NCBI GenBank assembly: GCA_023250955.1
Contig: JAHEZQ010000011.1
Span: 39,226 to 103,225 of the forward strand
Direction of reading: 5' to 3'
Origin: Melioribacter sp.
GTDB lineage: Bacteria > Bacteroidota > Ignavibacteria > Ignavibacteriales > Melioribacteraceae
Length of the DNA stretch: 64,000 nucleotides
Numbering within the stretch: the stretch's first letter is position 1; each line of letters starts with the position of its first letter. This document shows positions 27,346 through 36,302 of this stretch, one piece after another. Below the pieces are notes generated by a model. The model saw only the letters and a program-made list of their open reading frames with translations. It was not told the origin of the DNA and ran no database searches. Both the position numbers and the translations under genes were made by a program.

Positions 27346-28680
27346 TTAGTTTATATTTGACAAAATTAGAATTTGAGACGCAGCGTTGACTTGTGCTGAA
27401 GATGCACCAACCAAAGCAACTTGAGTTGTTGACTTAACTGAATTGAAGAACGCTACATAAGCATTGATAATTGCGTCAAGTGAAATTGTTCCGCTCAACG
27501 AAGCATTAAGAATTGTTTTAGCCGAAGCTGTTGAGTTAATACTTGAGTCAACCGTTTCAATTGTGCTTGCGTAAGAAGATAATGTAATTTTTAGTTGAGA
27601 TTTTATAGATGAATGATATTGAACGAATGCATCAGCCATTAAATTTAAGTCTGATGAAGTTGAAATTGAACTATACAACACTGCTCCGGCTGAAGCCACA
27701 GCACTGATTTGTGTGTCTGTTGCACCAGCCGCTTGGAATTGTTGTTTCATCGCAATGTTTAGAACAAATGCATACCTCTTACTAAAACATTTTGCTATTG
27801 CTAATCTACCATTTGCGCTCATTGTAGTTGTCGCATTAACAAAAGTAGTTACTCCTATTCTCATCAGTTCAGCATATACGCTTGCGTTGACATTGCTATT
27901 AGTGCAAACCGATTCTTCATAACTGTTAATATCATTCTCTGCTTCATCTTCAGTATCACCGGAATTATATAATGCTACATCTAACTTAGCTTTTGCTTCT
28001 GCTTTTGCATGCATCATAGCTTGGATTTGACTGCTTGTTAATCCAAAGTAAGAATTTCCCTCAGCTTGTGTGGTAGCTTGATATTGTGCCTGCAGTGCAT
28101 TGATAAAATCAGTTTCAGCCTGTGCATTGCCGTTAATATGAAGTGCCGCCTGCGCATTTAGTAAAATTTTCAGATCTGCAGCATCAATATTATCTGCACG
28201 TCCTTGGCTTACCAGTTTGATATATAGATTTGTTTCTGTTGTGGATTCCGAACAAAGAGGCGGGGCATAAACAGTACTTCCGCTTTGGACTGTTGAAGAA
28301 ATAATTGCTCTCCATTCAGCTGCACCTTGAGTTGCAACAACAACAAGATTAGCTGCACCGCTTAGATTTGTTTCTACAACAAATTTTCCTGCAATATCCG
28401 TCTGAACAGTTTGTGTTGAAACTGTCTTTAACGAGCCGTCGGCTTGAACTTGAGCAAGAATTACAGCAGCACCTTGAACCGACGAAACTGTCTCAACTGA
28501 TCCAGTTTTGCTTAAGGTTTTTGGCAATCCATTACTTGATGAAATTCTGCCAGCAACTTTAGCAGTACCCCCTCCCGATTCCATCGGGTTATCATCTTTT
28601 GAACATGATGCTAGAAAAAATGAAGTTGTTATTATTACTGCAAGGAATAAATTGTTTCCGTATTTATTTATGTTTAACAT
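27346..28680 (-). CDS. Ala/Ser/Thr-rich lipoprotein of unknown function
   Basis: The 444-residue protein has a lipoprotein signal with Cys26 (FFLASCSKDD). Residues about 38-140 contain a segment like a carboxypeptidase-regulatory or surface beta domain (AKVAGRISSSNG ... TDIAGKFVVETNL). The remainder is strongly helical and rich in Ala, Gln, Ser and Thr. I recognise no family. It lies 52 bases downstream of another lipoprotein gene and ends at a clear terminator. Confidence 0.6.
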   Translation of the reverse strand: MLNINKYGNNLFLAVIITTSFFLASCSKDDNPMESGGGTAKVAGRISSSNGLPKTLSKTGSVETVSSVQGAAVILAQVQADGSLKTVSTQTVQTDIAGKFVVETNLSGAANLVVVATQGAAEWRAIISSTVQSGSTVYAPPLCSESTTETNLYIKLVSQGRADNIDAADLKILLNAQAALHINGNAQAETDFINALQAQYQATTQAEGNSYFGLTSSQIQAMMHAKAEAKAKLDVALYNSGDTEDEAENDINSYEESVCTNSNVNASVYAELMRIGVTTFVNATTTMSANGRLAIAKCFSKRYAFVLNIAMKQQFQAAGATDTQISAVASAGAVLYSSISTSSDLNLMADAFVQYHSSIKSQLKITLSSYASTIETVDSSINSTASAKTILNASLSGTISLDAIINAYVAFFNSVKSTTQVALVGASSAQVNAASQILILSNIN

Positions 28681-28732
28681 GATTACATCCTCCTTAATTT
28701 ATTTTAAGTTGGTTTTAAACACTTCAAAAAAA

Positions 28733-29773
28733 TTATTTAACACGGTATGGTATTCCCCAGGTTTTTTCTTCCACACTTGTTTCGGTATCATATACGACTG
28801 ATCTCGGTAAAGCATTAATAACAGCGTGCATTCTTGTTGCATTAGAATTTGTGTACCATCTTCTTTCGTAAACTTTTTTGTAACTAAGCCCTACTTGAGT
28901 ACTTGAGACCAAATCAAATTTTTCTTTAGTTCCAGTATTGCCATTCATCATTGCACCGTAAGTAACTGTTAAGAAATCCGGATCGGAAGATTTGCTTAAG
29001 ACTTCCACAGTAAGTTTTACAGGCTGATTTTTCTTGTACCATGTTAATAGATTACCCCAGCCATGTTCTTTGAATTCCGATCCTGCCTCTAAACCATGAT
29101 TATCCTTGTCATCATTATCTTCCACATCATTATCATGACCACCATTTTCTTTCCCGACTTTGAAGAAATATGCATTCGGATCTTCTATAACAACTTCAGT
29201 ACCATCTTGTGTAGTTAAAATTATTTTTACTATTTGAATATTATCTCCTGTTGTTCCTCCGTTAGGAAGTGAGATCGCATTAACTTTCCAATCAAGTGTA
29301 TCGTTTCCTGTGTTTGCTACTTTTTTAAACTGGATTTTTCTAGTAATAGTTGATGAAAAACTTTTTTGAACGGTAGTATCAACATGTGAACGGATTCCAA
29401 TTGTCGGTTGTTGGAATGAACCCTCAATAGTTAACGTTCCTTCAAATGTCTGGACTAATGTTCCCACCGCGGTAGTACTATCTTTTACAAGAGTTAAATT
29501 TTTATCAACGAGTTTCATTTTTTGACCTATGCGGACCGGGTATAAACCCTTGCCCATTGTTCCGGCAAGTGTCATCGCTTGTTCTTCACTATAATTAGGA
29601 GTAAATGAACTGACAGAAGAACTTGTTTCAGCAATCTTTAGAAATTTTTGCGTTTCACTACTGTTTGCAAATTGAGGATCATTAATATTGAGAGGATCTT
29701 TACAACTACTTAACACAACAGCAAAAATTATTGATAAGAGAAATAATGATAAAAAAGCTAACTGGCGTTTCAT
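28733..29773 (-). CDS. Lipoprotein of unknown function with an acidic linker
   Basis: The 346-residue protein has a lipoprotein signal with Cys24 (LSSCKDPLN). The mature part is mostly beta-prone. An Asp/His/Asn-rich stretch near residues 215-235 (NDVEDNDDKDNHG) may bind metal. No family is recognised. Its start is 15 bases after the stop of the receiver protein, so the receiver gene, this gene and the next lipoprotein probably form one operon ending at 27311. Confidence 0.6.
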   Translation of the reverse strand: MKRQLAFLSLFLLSIIFAVVLSSCKDPLNINDPQFANSSETQKFLKIAETSSSVSSFTPNYSEEQAMTLAGTMGKGLYPVRIGQKMKLVDKNLTLVKDSTTAVGTLVQTFEGTLTIEGSFQQPTIGIRSHVDTTVQKSFSSTITRKIQFKKVANTGNDTLDWKVNAISLPNGGTTGDNIQIVKIILTTQDGTEVVIEDPNAYFFKVGKENGGHDNDVEDNDDKDNHGLEAGSEFKEHGWGNLLTWYKKNQPVKLTVEVLSKSSDPDFLTVTYGAMMNGNTGTKEKFDLVSSTQVGLSYKKVYERRWYTNSNATRMHAVINALPRSVVYDTETSVEEKTWGIPYRVK

Positions 29774-29788
29774 ACGGACTCCTTTAAT

Positions 29789-30196
29789 TTAATTAGTATT
29801 TTTGTTTTTTGAATTTATATTCGAGTAATTTTTTCTATCTATTACAAGTTTCTTGATAAACGATTTCAACTCAGTCAATTCCGAAGACTTATTGAAGAAG
29901 TGATTGACCGACATATATTCATAAATATTGATATACTGAGGAAGCTTATAGTTAGAGCAGAGAATCATAATCGGTTGTTGCTGCATTTTTTCGATGTGCA
30001 GCATTAGCTCTAATCCGGATGCATCAGGAAGTTGAATATCCAAAAGAATTACATCTATTATATTTATTTGCATCACCATTTTTGCCTCTTTCACTGTCTC
30101 AGCTTCTAATACTTCTTCATATAGATTTTCTAACGCCAAGTACCGGATAAGATTTTCTCTAACAATTTTTGAACCTTCTACGATCAAAATTTTCAT
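29789..30196 (-). CDS. Stand-alone response-regulator receiver domain
   Basis: The 135-residue protein is a single CheY-like receiver domain. The phosphoacceptor is Asp53 (VILLDIQLPDASG), with a Ser in MILCSN and a Lys in FFNKSS as the other switch residues. The usual acidic pair near the N-terminus is only partly kept: Glu7 is followed by Gly8. There is no output domain, and the tail is Asn/Lys rich. A histidine kinase lies 3 kb upstream. One copy of a 43-bp repeat ends 50 bases before its start codon. Confidence 0.82.
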   Translation of the reverse strand: MKILIVEGSKIVRENLIRYLALENLYEEVLEAETVKEAKMVMQINIIDVILLDIQLPDASGLELMLHIEKMQQQPIMILCSNYKLPQYINIYEYMSVNHFFNKSSELTELKSFIKKLVIDRKNYSNINSKNKNTN

Positions 30197-30246
30197 ATCA
30201 GTTGTTTCTTAATTCTGGGTGTTAATTTAATCGCGGATAACTAGGT

Positions 30247-30289
30247 TGTATGCAGTGGTTTTTTGTAAAAGGATGTGGTCGGTTTTACT
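30247..30289 (-). repeat. 43-bp regulatory-like repeat, copy 1
   Basis: This sequence matches 32375-32417 at 42 of 43 positions, in the same orientation. Read on the minus strand it contains two ACCAC half-sites whose starts are 20 bases apart, about two helical turns. That geometry is typical of tandem sites for a dimeric regulator. It ends 50 bases upstream of the receiver-domain start at 30196. No typical promoter boxes are evident inside it. Confidence 0.75.
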
Positions 30290-30497
30290 GCAGGAATATG
30301 GCAGAATTTTATAAGCATTTTATGTTGACCTAACCAAATATTGTTCAGTGGAAAAACACTTATTTGCGCTAAAATCCTCATTAGACACAGGTTCATCTTT
30401 TTTTTATTTATTTACATATTAACAAAAGCATATTCTCATTATAAACTTATGTTCTACAAGTGACGGATAACACATTCTAAAAAGTAGTATTAAAAGA

Positions 30498-30517
30498 AAC
30501 CCCGCTTAAGCGGGGTT
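30498..30517 (-). terminator. Rho-independent terminator
   Basis: A perfect 20-base palindrome (AACCCCGCTTAAGCGGGGTT) is followed on the minus strand by TCTTTTAATA. It lies 30 bases after the stop of the coiled-coil gene ending at 30548 and ends the lipoprotein/coiled-coil transcript. Confidence 0.85.
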
Positions 30518-30547
30518 AAAATGTTGCTCGAAAAATTACGGGCAAAT

Positions 30548-31777
30548 TTATTCCACCTTAATAGACTTCTTTTTAGTTTTCTGGAATATATATACAATCA
30601 CAAGAAGAATAACGACAGTAGTTAAAACGTATATCCAATAAGAAAATGTTGAAGTGACTTCTTTTTTCCATGTCTCTATTTTCACATCAAGAATATTTTT
30701 TTGTGATTGAGTCATTATATTATTCTCAATGAGAACCGGAAACCATTTTTTCACAAATGTTTTATTATAAACACTGTCAGTAAAAGTGTAGAAAATATCT
30801 TCTGACTCATTTTTACTCTTAATACCAACGTTTTTTATCTCATCATCAATAAATGCACTAACATTATCTACAAACAGATTAGCGTTGTTAAATGGAGCTA
30901 GATAAATATTTTTTCCAATAAATAGATTATTTATACTGCTCCATATTCCCTTATTGATCTGATCATTCCACTGTATGAATAAAGAATCTATTTGTGAGAT
31001 CTCGGATTTTTTTTGTTTTTTGTTAAGATATACACTGCTTAATCTCGGTCCTATTTGTTTCCATACTTTATCAAAATCGCTATACTGTTTTTTCATTTGC
31101 GAAAAGTCTTCGGCAGTCATTTGTGTAACCTTTGTGAATTGGATGTTGTCAGCAATTGTTCGTTCAATATTATAGAATAGATTCGCTTTATTCACTTTTG
31201 ACATAATTGCTTGCGATTCTTTTTGATTTAAATTTTGTGGAGACTTTATAAATTCTACAAGAAGACTATCAACAAGGTCGCGGACTAGTAAATCACGTTG
31301 GTTAATGTTACCCCTTAGTTGTCCCACAAGTCTTTTGAGTTCAGTAATAGTTGCTTGATCTTTCCCTGACTTCAACATTAATTCATTTATTTGCTTAATC
31401 AATTCTTCATTTTTTTGATTTAACTGCGTCACTTGGATTTGAAGTGTTCCAACTTGAGTTGTTAATGTGCTTATTTGTGTTAAATCAGCTTTTTTAGTTT
31501 CAAGCGCATTTTCAATTTTTACAAAAGCCGATTCAAAGTTTTCCGGGTAAAGGGCTTTATTAAAAAATGTTTTATTACCCGCGAAATCATTTCTCAGATT
31601 ATTAATCTTCTCACTTATAACGGTACATTCATCAGTTGAAGAAACATTTTTAATTGATTCTTCAATCTGTTTATACTGACTCTTAAAATTTTGCAGTGTC
31701 TCATAATCCGATTGTGCAATCATTAGAGCATTCATTATAAGAAAGAGAAGAACACTTAAGAATATTTTCGTTTTCAT
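30548..31777 (-). CDS. Exported coiled-coil protein with C-terminal membrane anchor
   Basis: The 409-residue protein has a signal peptide at 1-21 (ALMIAQS). A coiled coil covers about residues 85-165 (TQVGTLQIQVTQLNQKNEELIKQINELM). A helical domain extends to about 370. One C-terminal transmembrane helix (YWIYVLTTVVILLVIVYIF) is followed by a Lys-rich cytoplasmic tail. The body therefore faces the periplasm, anchored from its C-terminus. No family is recognised. Its start overlaps the upstream lipoprotein stop by four bases (ATGA), implying coupled translation and perhaps a complex. Confidence 0.7.
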   Translation of the reverse strand: MKTKIFLSVLLFLIMNALMIAQSDYETLQNFKSQYKQIEESIKNVSSTDECTVISEKINNLRNDFAGNKTFFNKALYPENFESAFVKIENALETKKADLTQISTLTTQVGTLQIQVTQLNQKNEELIKQINELMLKSGKDQATITELKRLVGQLRGNINQRDLLVRDLVDSLLVEFIKSPQNLNQKESQAIMSKVNKANLFYNIERTIADNIQFTKVTQMTAEDFSQMKKQYSDFDKVWKQIGPRLSSVYLNKKQKKSEISQIDSLFIQWNDQINKGIWSSINNLFIGKNIYLAPFNNANLFVDNVSAFIDDEIKNVGIKSKNESEDIFYTFTDSVYNKTFVKKWFPVLIENNIMTQSQKNILDVKIETWKKEVTSTFSYWIYVLTTVVILLVIVYIFQKTKKKSIKVE

Positions 31778-32220
31778 TTTGACCTCACTATTTCGGCACC
31801 AGTAACCAAATATTTATTTGGTCCATCAATCAATTCGACATAAGCCGGTTTCTGATTGAACGCAGGCTTTTGTAGTGCAAGTGAATCTGAAATACTTATT
31901 TTATCTTCCAATTTCATTCCACCTTCTACGGATTTGAACATGTAAATGTTTTTAAAACCTACTCCTGTGAAGTAGTAATGACCGGCTTTGTCTCGTATAA
32001 TTCTGATCACCTTTCCTGCGACAGAATTTGAGTCATGGAATTCCTCATAAAAAATTGGTTTGACGTTTATATCAAAAGTATATCTCTCTTCTGATACAAA
32101 TCCTTGATCATTTACTTTTAATACAGATTCCACTGGCCAGGAAAAATCGGCAGGCTGTAGCAACATTGTTGCGCAACCAGTAACAATAAATAATGTTGAT
32201 ATAAAAATGATGAATTTCAT
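31774..32220 (-). CDS. Small lipoprotein paired with the coiled-coil membrane protein
   Basis: I choose the ATG at 32218-32220 because AGGAG lies 5 bases before it and it begins a clean lipoprotein signal (MKFIIFISTLFIVTGCATM, Cys16). The frame could extend to 32265, but that adds an implausible N-terminus. The 148-residue product has no recognised domain beyond a beta-rich body. It overlaps the next gene by four bases. The second copy of the 43-bp repeat lies 155 bases upstream of the start. Confidence 0.7.
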   Translation of the reverse strand: MKFIIFISTLFIVTGCATMLLQPADFSWPVESVLKVNDQGFVSEERYTFDINVKPIFYEEFHDSNSVAGKVIRIIRDKAGHYYFTGVGFKNIYMFKSVEGGMKLEDKISISDSLALQKPAFNQKPAYVELIDGPNKYLVTGAEIVRSK

Positions 32221-32374
32221 AATGCTCCTCATCAATTGTTGGTAAAATATTTTAATATGCAGCAAAGTTTGGATTAGCTTACAACCATGTTCTACTCATA
32301 ATATGTCCGCTCTGCTGAATTTAATCTTTATTTCATCTTTAATTTCAAGGTCAATCTACAATCGTGGATTGGTT

Positions 32375-32417
32375 TTGTATGCAGTGGTTTTTTGTAAAAA
32401 GATGTGGTCGGTTTTAC
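32375..32417 (-). repeat. 43-bp regulatory-like repeat, copy 2
   Basis: This copy differs from 30247-30289 at one position. It precedes the lipoprotein/coiled-coil transcript and lies 55 bases beyond the stop of the NarL-type regulator. The same two ACCAC half-sites are present. Both copies lie upstream of minus-strand transcripts, which favours a shared operator over chance. Confidence 0.75.
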
Positions 32418-32471
32418 GGCAAATATGAATTATAGGTATCTAATATAATTTCTGTTGCGAAATTGATTCAA

Positions 32472-33107
32472 TTAATATTTTTCAACTAAATCGTTATCTA
32501 TTGCATAACGTATTAACTCCGCAGTAGATTTTATGTTCAGTTTATCTTGTATCCTAGTTTTGTAAGAAGCAATTGTATTAACGCTTAGGCCTAATGATAC
32601 TGCAATTTCTGTGATTTTATTCCCTTTGGCTAATAATCTCAGCACTTCAAATTCTCTGTTGGAAAGAGTTTCATGAGCCGAAATCATACCGGGTTTATCA
32701 GGATGCAAAAAAAGTTCTTCGATAAGTTCCGCTTTTAAATACTTTCCCCCTTTTTCAATCTTTCTAACGGCCTCAATAATTTCACTAGGCTTTGCACTTT
32801 TGCTCAAGTAACCGTCTGCACCCAAACTAATTGCTCTTTTCGCAAATTTTTCTTCCGGGTAAATACTGAACATTAACACCTTAACTTCCGGGAAACGCAA
32901 TTTCAAATTTTTGACAAAATCCAAACCGCTTTTATCCGGCAGTGAAATATCCAGCATTAAAAAATCAACTTTCATTTCTTCCAGAATACTTTCCAATTCC
33001 TTTATGCTAGACGCTTCCGCTACAACTTTCAAATCATCGTACTTAGTAAATATTTTTTTTAATCCTTCTCTAATAATCTCATGATCATCCGTTATTACGA
33101 TATTCAT
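32472..33107 (-). CDS. NarL/FixJ-type response regulator (LuxR HTH)
   Basis: The 211-residue protein has a receiver domain at 1-120 with Asp7-Asp8, phosphoacceptor Asp53 (FLMLDISLPDKSG) and a switch Lys (LSKSAKPSE). A LuxR-type helix-turn-helix follows at about 145-205 (LSNREFEVLRLLAKGNKITEIAVSLGLSVNTIASYKTRIQDKL). It is 24 bases downstream of a HisKA_3 histidine kinase and should be its partner. The two 43-bp repeats nearby are candidate binding sites. Confidence 0.93.
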   Translation of the reverse strand: MNIVITDDHEIIREGLKKIFTKYDDLKVVAEASSIKELESILEEMKVDFLMLDISLPDKSGLDFVKNLKLRFPEVKVLMFSIYPEEKFAKRAISLGADGYLSKSAKPSEIIEAVRKIEKGGKYLKAELIEELFLHPDKPGMISAHETLSNREFEVLRLLAKGNKITEIAVSLGLSVNTIASYKTRIQDKLNIKSTAELIRYAIDNDLVEKY

Positions 33108-33131
33108 CTCATCCCTTTCTTGTTTACAATT

Positions 33132-36101
33132 TTATTCAAATGGAACCGAAAGATGTATTGTTGTTCCTTTACTTTTTACACTGTCAATTTTTAATTTACC
33201 ATCAAGGAATATTGCCCGCTCCTTCATTCCAAGAATTCCCATTGATCTTGTTATAACTTCATTTGCTTCCGCCATACCTTTACCATTATCCAAAATAATA
33301 ATTTCAAGGTTGGTATTAGATTGGCTGATTGTAACATCAATTATTGTGGCTTCGGCATGCCGAAGTACATTTGTTATTGCTTCTTGAATAATTCTGAACA
33401 CAGCAACATTTTTTTCATCACTAAAGTTGAATGACTCTACTTCCGATTTAAAATTACACTTAACATTACTCATCCTTTCAATTTCACGACAATATTCTTG
33501 TACTGCCGGTATTAATCCTAAATGATCTAAAACGTACGAACGTAAACTTTCTGAAATATCTCTTACAGCTTGAATTCCTTTTTTAACATATTGCTGGACA
33601 GAATGCAGTTCGTCTATAATCTCATCGACAGATGGTTTCTGATTTTGTTCTATTAATTCTGTAAGAAGGGAAATATTTAAATTGATGCCTGTAAATAGTT
33701 GGCCCAACTCATCATGTACTTCTCTCGCTATATGCTGTCTTTCTGCTTCACGAGCATATTGTATTTGTGCAGCAAGATTTCTTAACTCAGATTCAGAATT
33801 GCGTAACTGTATTTCTGTTTTTCGTAATTGTTCATAATTCAATGACTTCGCAATCGAAACAGAGGCATTTCGTGCTACAGCATTTAAAAGATAGATATCA
33901 TCTTTATTGATTTCTTTATTTACTTTTTTATTATGTATCTCAAAAAATCCTATAAGTTCGCCGTTGGAACCGAATAATGGAGTTGAAAGTATTTGCCTTA
34001 TTGAGTATTTGCTAACAAGTTCTTGATCAATATTTTCAGAATTAACAACGTTGTTTATTAAGATTGCTTCTCTTGTCAAATCAAATCTCTTAATGATATT
34101 ATCATCTATTTGGTAATTCTTTTCACAATATTCCCAATGATCCTTGTGATAATATCTTTTTACAACAAATTCATTTTCAATCTTCACACACGCGAAACCG
34201 CCTTCGGCGTTTGCAAGTTGTATACTTTCGATTACGAGGGAATCCAAAATTTGATTTATTTCCAGAGATGAATAAAGTTTTTCACCGATTCTTAATAACG
34301 TATTAATAGTCTCCTCATATTTTTTTCTATCATCAATATCATAGCAAGAACCGATGAAGCCGGCAAAATTATTCTCTATATCGAAATATGGCATCCCAAA
34401 ATCTATCATCCACCTATATTCGCCATGTGAATCTTTCAATCTATATTCAACAGTAAAATATTTTTTTTGCCGAAATGCTTCATTATAAAGTTTCACTGCC
34501 TTTTCTCTATCATCAGGATGAAGATTTGAAGTCCAGCCATTACTTAATTCTTCCTCAATTGTTCTACCGGTATGATTTAGCCATGCTTTATTAAAATAAT
34601 TACACTTGCCATCCAGACCGGAACGCCAAACCGGAGTCGGAAAATCATTAAGTAATTTCAAATAAAAATCACGCGAGTTTCTAATTTCTTCTTCACTTTT
34701 TCTTTTTTCTGTTAGGTCACGTGTTACCTTTAAGAAGCCGTAAACTTTCCCATCCTCATCTTGTAATGCAGTAAGCAAAACATTTGCCCAAAAAACAGAG
34801 CCGTCTTTTTTGATTCTCCATCCTTCTTCCTGATAACTTCCTTTTTCTACAGCATATCTTAAGTGGTCAATCGGTTTATTATTATTAATCTCCTCATCTG
34901 AATAAAAAATTGAAAAATGTTTTCCAATAATTTCTTCAGAAGTATATCCCTCAATTATTCCAGCACCTTCATTCCATGAAATGATATTTCCTTCATGATC
35001 TAAAATGAATATTGCAATATCTTTGACACCGTTTACTAAAGACTCAAAACGATTTTCTATTTTAGATTTTTCAACCTCAGCTGCATACATTTTTTTAAAA
35101 TTAGCAAGAATGCTTTTCCGCCATATGAAAAAGAGAACAAATGCGAATAAGAGATCAGCAGAAATAAATGCCAGAAAAACTATCTTGGCAAGATCATTTA
35201 CCGGTGCATAAAACTCTGATTTATTTATTTTTGTTATTAAAGACCAAGTAGATAAAGGAACATTCTGAATTACGGCAATAACCTCATCATTTTTATAATC
35301 TCTTCCATCAATAAAACCCGTTCTTGATTTTATAGTATTAGCTTCTACAAGTGCTTTTCTATTATTATCATTATTAGACCCATCCCCTTCAGTTAAGAAC
35401 TTTAAAGTATTTAAATATGCAATGCCATCGTTATAAGGCTTCACCAGCAACGATTCCAAAGTTGGTGACTTATCAATATTACGGTTTAACATCGTATTAA
35501 AAATTCTATTTGGATCAGCAGTAAGAATCAAAACGCTTTTTATCTTAAAAGATAAATTGGGTGAATTGCTGAGAGGTACATAAAATTTGAGAAGCCTTTC
35601 AGTTGCATATTTTTCATCTGAATCAGAAAATATAATAGAGTCTGAACTAGCTGAACTCATACACAATAACGAATCAATATGGTTTAACTGTGCGTCGGTC
35701 GAAGAAGTACTATGAATAATTCTTGTGTATCCATCAACTAGGATAATATCATTATATTGATAATAATTTTTTAATGCGTTAAACCACCCGACTAATTCTT
35801 TTGAACTATTATTAGAAGATGTGATCGATTCGAGTTTATTAATCAATGGTATATCAACACGCAGTACTTCTAATTGAGCATATCTTCCGTTAAGCCATTC
35901 ACTAACTTGGGATTTCTTAAAATCTGAAATTGATGTTAAGTAAGCGAAGCGTTCATCAATAATTTTCTCTTTCTGGTATTCATAATAATAGAACCCAACA
36001 ATAGCTAGCAGAATACTAATAATGAAAAAAAGTAAGGATATAGTTGTAAGGGGTTTCCCTAAAAAATTTTTACGATAATTTTTTAACAGGTGCTTCATCA
36101 T
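33132..36101 (-). CDS. Membrane histidine kinase with two PAS domains, a GAF domain and HisKA_3
   Basis: The 989-residue kinase has a transmembrane helix at about 18-40. A periplasmic sensor region (45-305) follows, then a second helix near 308-330. Two PAS domains lie at about 350-465 and 475-595, each ending in a PAC-like segment. A GAF domain spans about 605-755. The HisKA_3 dimerisation domain carries the phosphoryl site His796 (AREVHDELGQL). The HATPase_c domain spans about 890-988 with an EAITNVLRHAEA N-box and DNGKGM. The architecture is typical of NarX/DegS-type partners of NarL regulators. The signal is unknown. Confidence 0.92.
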   Translation of the reverse strand: MMKHLLKNYRKNFLGKPLTTISLLFFIISILLAIVGFYYYEYQKEKIIDERFAYLTSISDFKKSQVSEWLNGRYAQLEVLRVDIPLINKLESITSSNNSSKELVGWFNALKNYYQYNDIILVDGYTRIIHSTSSTDAQLNHIDSLLCMSSASSDSIIFSDSDEKYATERLLKFYVPLSNSPNLSFKIKSVLILTADPNRIFNTMLNRNIDKSPTLESLLVKPYNDGIAYLNTLKFLTEGDGSNNDNNRKALVEANTIKSRTGFIDGRDYKNDEVIAVIQNVPLSTWSLITKINKSEFYAPVNDLAKIVFLAFISADLLFAFVLFFIWRKSILANFKKMYAAEVEKSKIENRFESLVNGVKDIAIFILDHEGNIISWNEGAGIIEGYTSEEIIGKHFSIFYSDEEINNNKPIDHLRYAVEKGSYQEEGWRIKKDGSVFWANVLLTALQDEDGKVYGFLKVTRDLTEKRKSEEEIRNSRDFYLKLLNDFPTPVWRSGLDGKCNYFNKAWLNHTGRTIEEELSNGWTSNLHPDDREKAVKLYNEAFRQKKYFTVEYRLKDSHGEYRWMIDFGMPYFDIENNFAGFIGSCYDIDDRKKYEETINTLLRIGEKLYSSLEINQILDSLVIESIQLANAEGGFACVKIENEFVVKRYYHKDHWEYCEKNYQIDDNIIKRFDLTREAILINNVVNSENIDQELVSKYSIRQILSTPLFGSNGELIGFFEIHNKKVNKEINKDDIYLLNAVARNASVSIAKSLNYEQLRKTEIQLRNSESELRNLAAQIQYAREAERQHIAREVHDELGQLFTGINLNISLLTELIEQNQKPSVDEIIDELHSVQQYVKKGIQAVRDISESLRSYVLDHLGLIPAVQEYCREIERMSNVKCNFKSEVESFNFSDEKNVAVFRIIQEAITNVLRHAEATIIDVTISQSNTNLEIIILDNGKGMAEANEVITRSMGILGMKERAIFLDGKLKIDSVKSKGTTIHLSVPFE

Positions 36102-36228
36102 TTAGCTTTCATAATGTGAATAAATATACAAACATTAATGTGTTCATCTCAATAGCTCTCAATTCAACGTGATTAAAAACAATGTAAGAACTGTTCTAAT
36201 TTCTTTTCTGAATCCGTTATTTATTATT

Positions 36229-36236
36229 TACTTTTG
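36229..36236 (+). promoter_or_regulatory. Possible -7 box upstream of dedA-like gene
   Basis: TACTTTTG matches the Bacteroidota TAnnTTTG element and lies 66 bases before the start at 36303. No convincing -33 TTG is at the expected distance, so this is a weak call. Confidence 0.25.
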
Positions 36237-36302
36237 TATTTAGAAGAAGAAATAATAGTTCCAAAAATCATTTTTTCACTAACTAATCACTCATAATCCG
36301 AT

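Larger units (their letters stand above)
30197..30547. other. Intergenic region with repeat copy and terminator
   Basis: This 351-base stretch contains no gene I can support. It holds one copy of the 43-bp repeat (30247-30289) and the terminator of the downstream-facing coiled-coil gene (30498-30517). The segment between them is AT-rich and shows no further structure that I can see. Confidence 0.7.

Noticed and set aside
30270..30295. A sigma-54 promoter within the 43-bp repeat
   Set aside because: The TGG...TGCA spacing is off by one in copy 1 and the downstream GC is lost in copy 2, and no gene follows on that strand.
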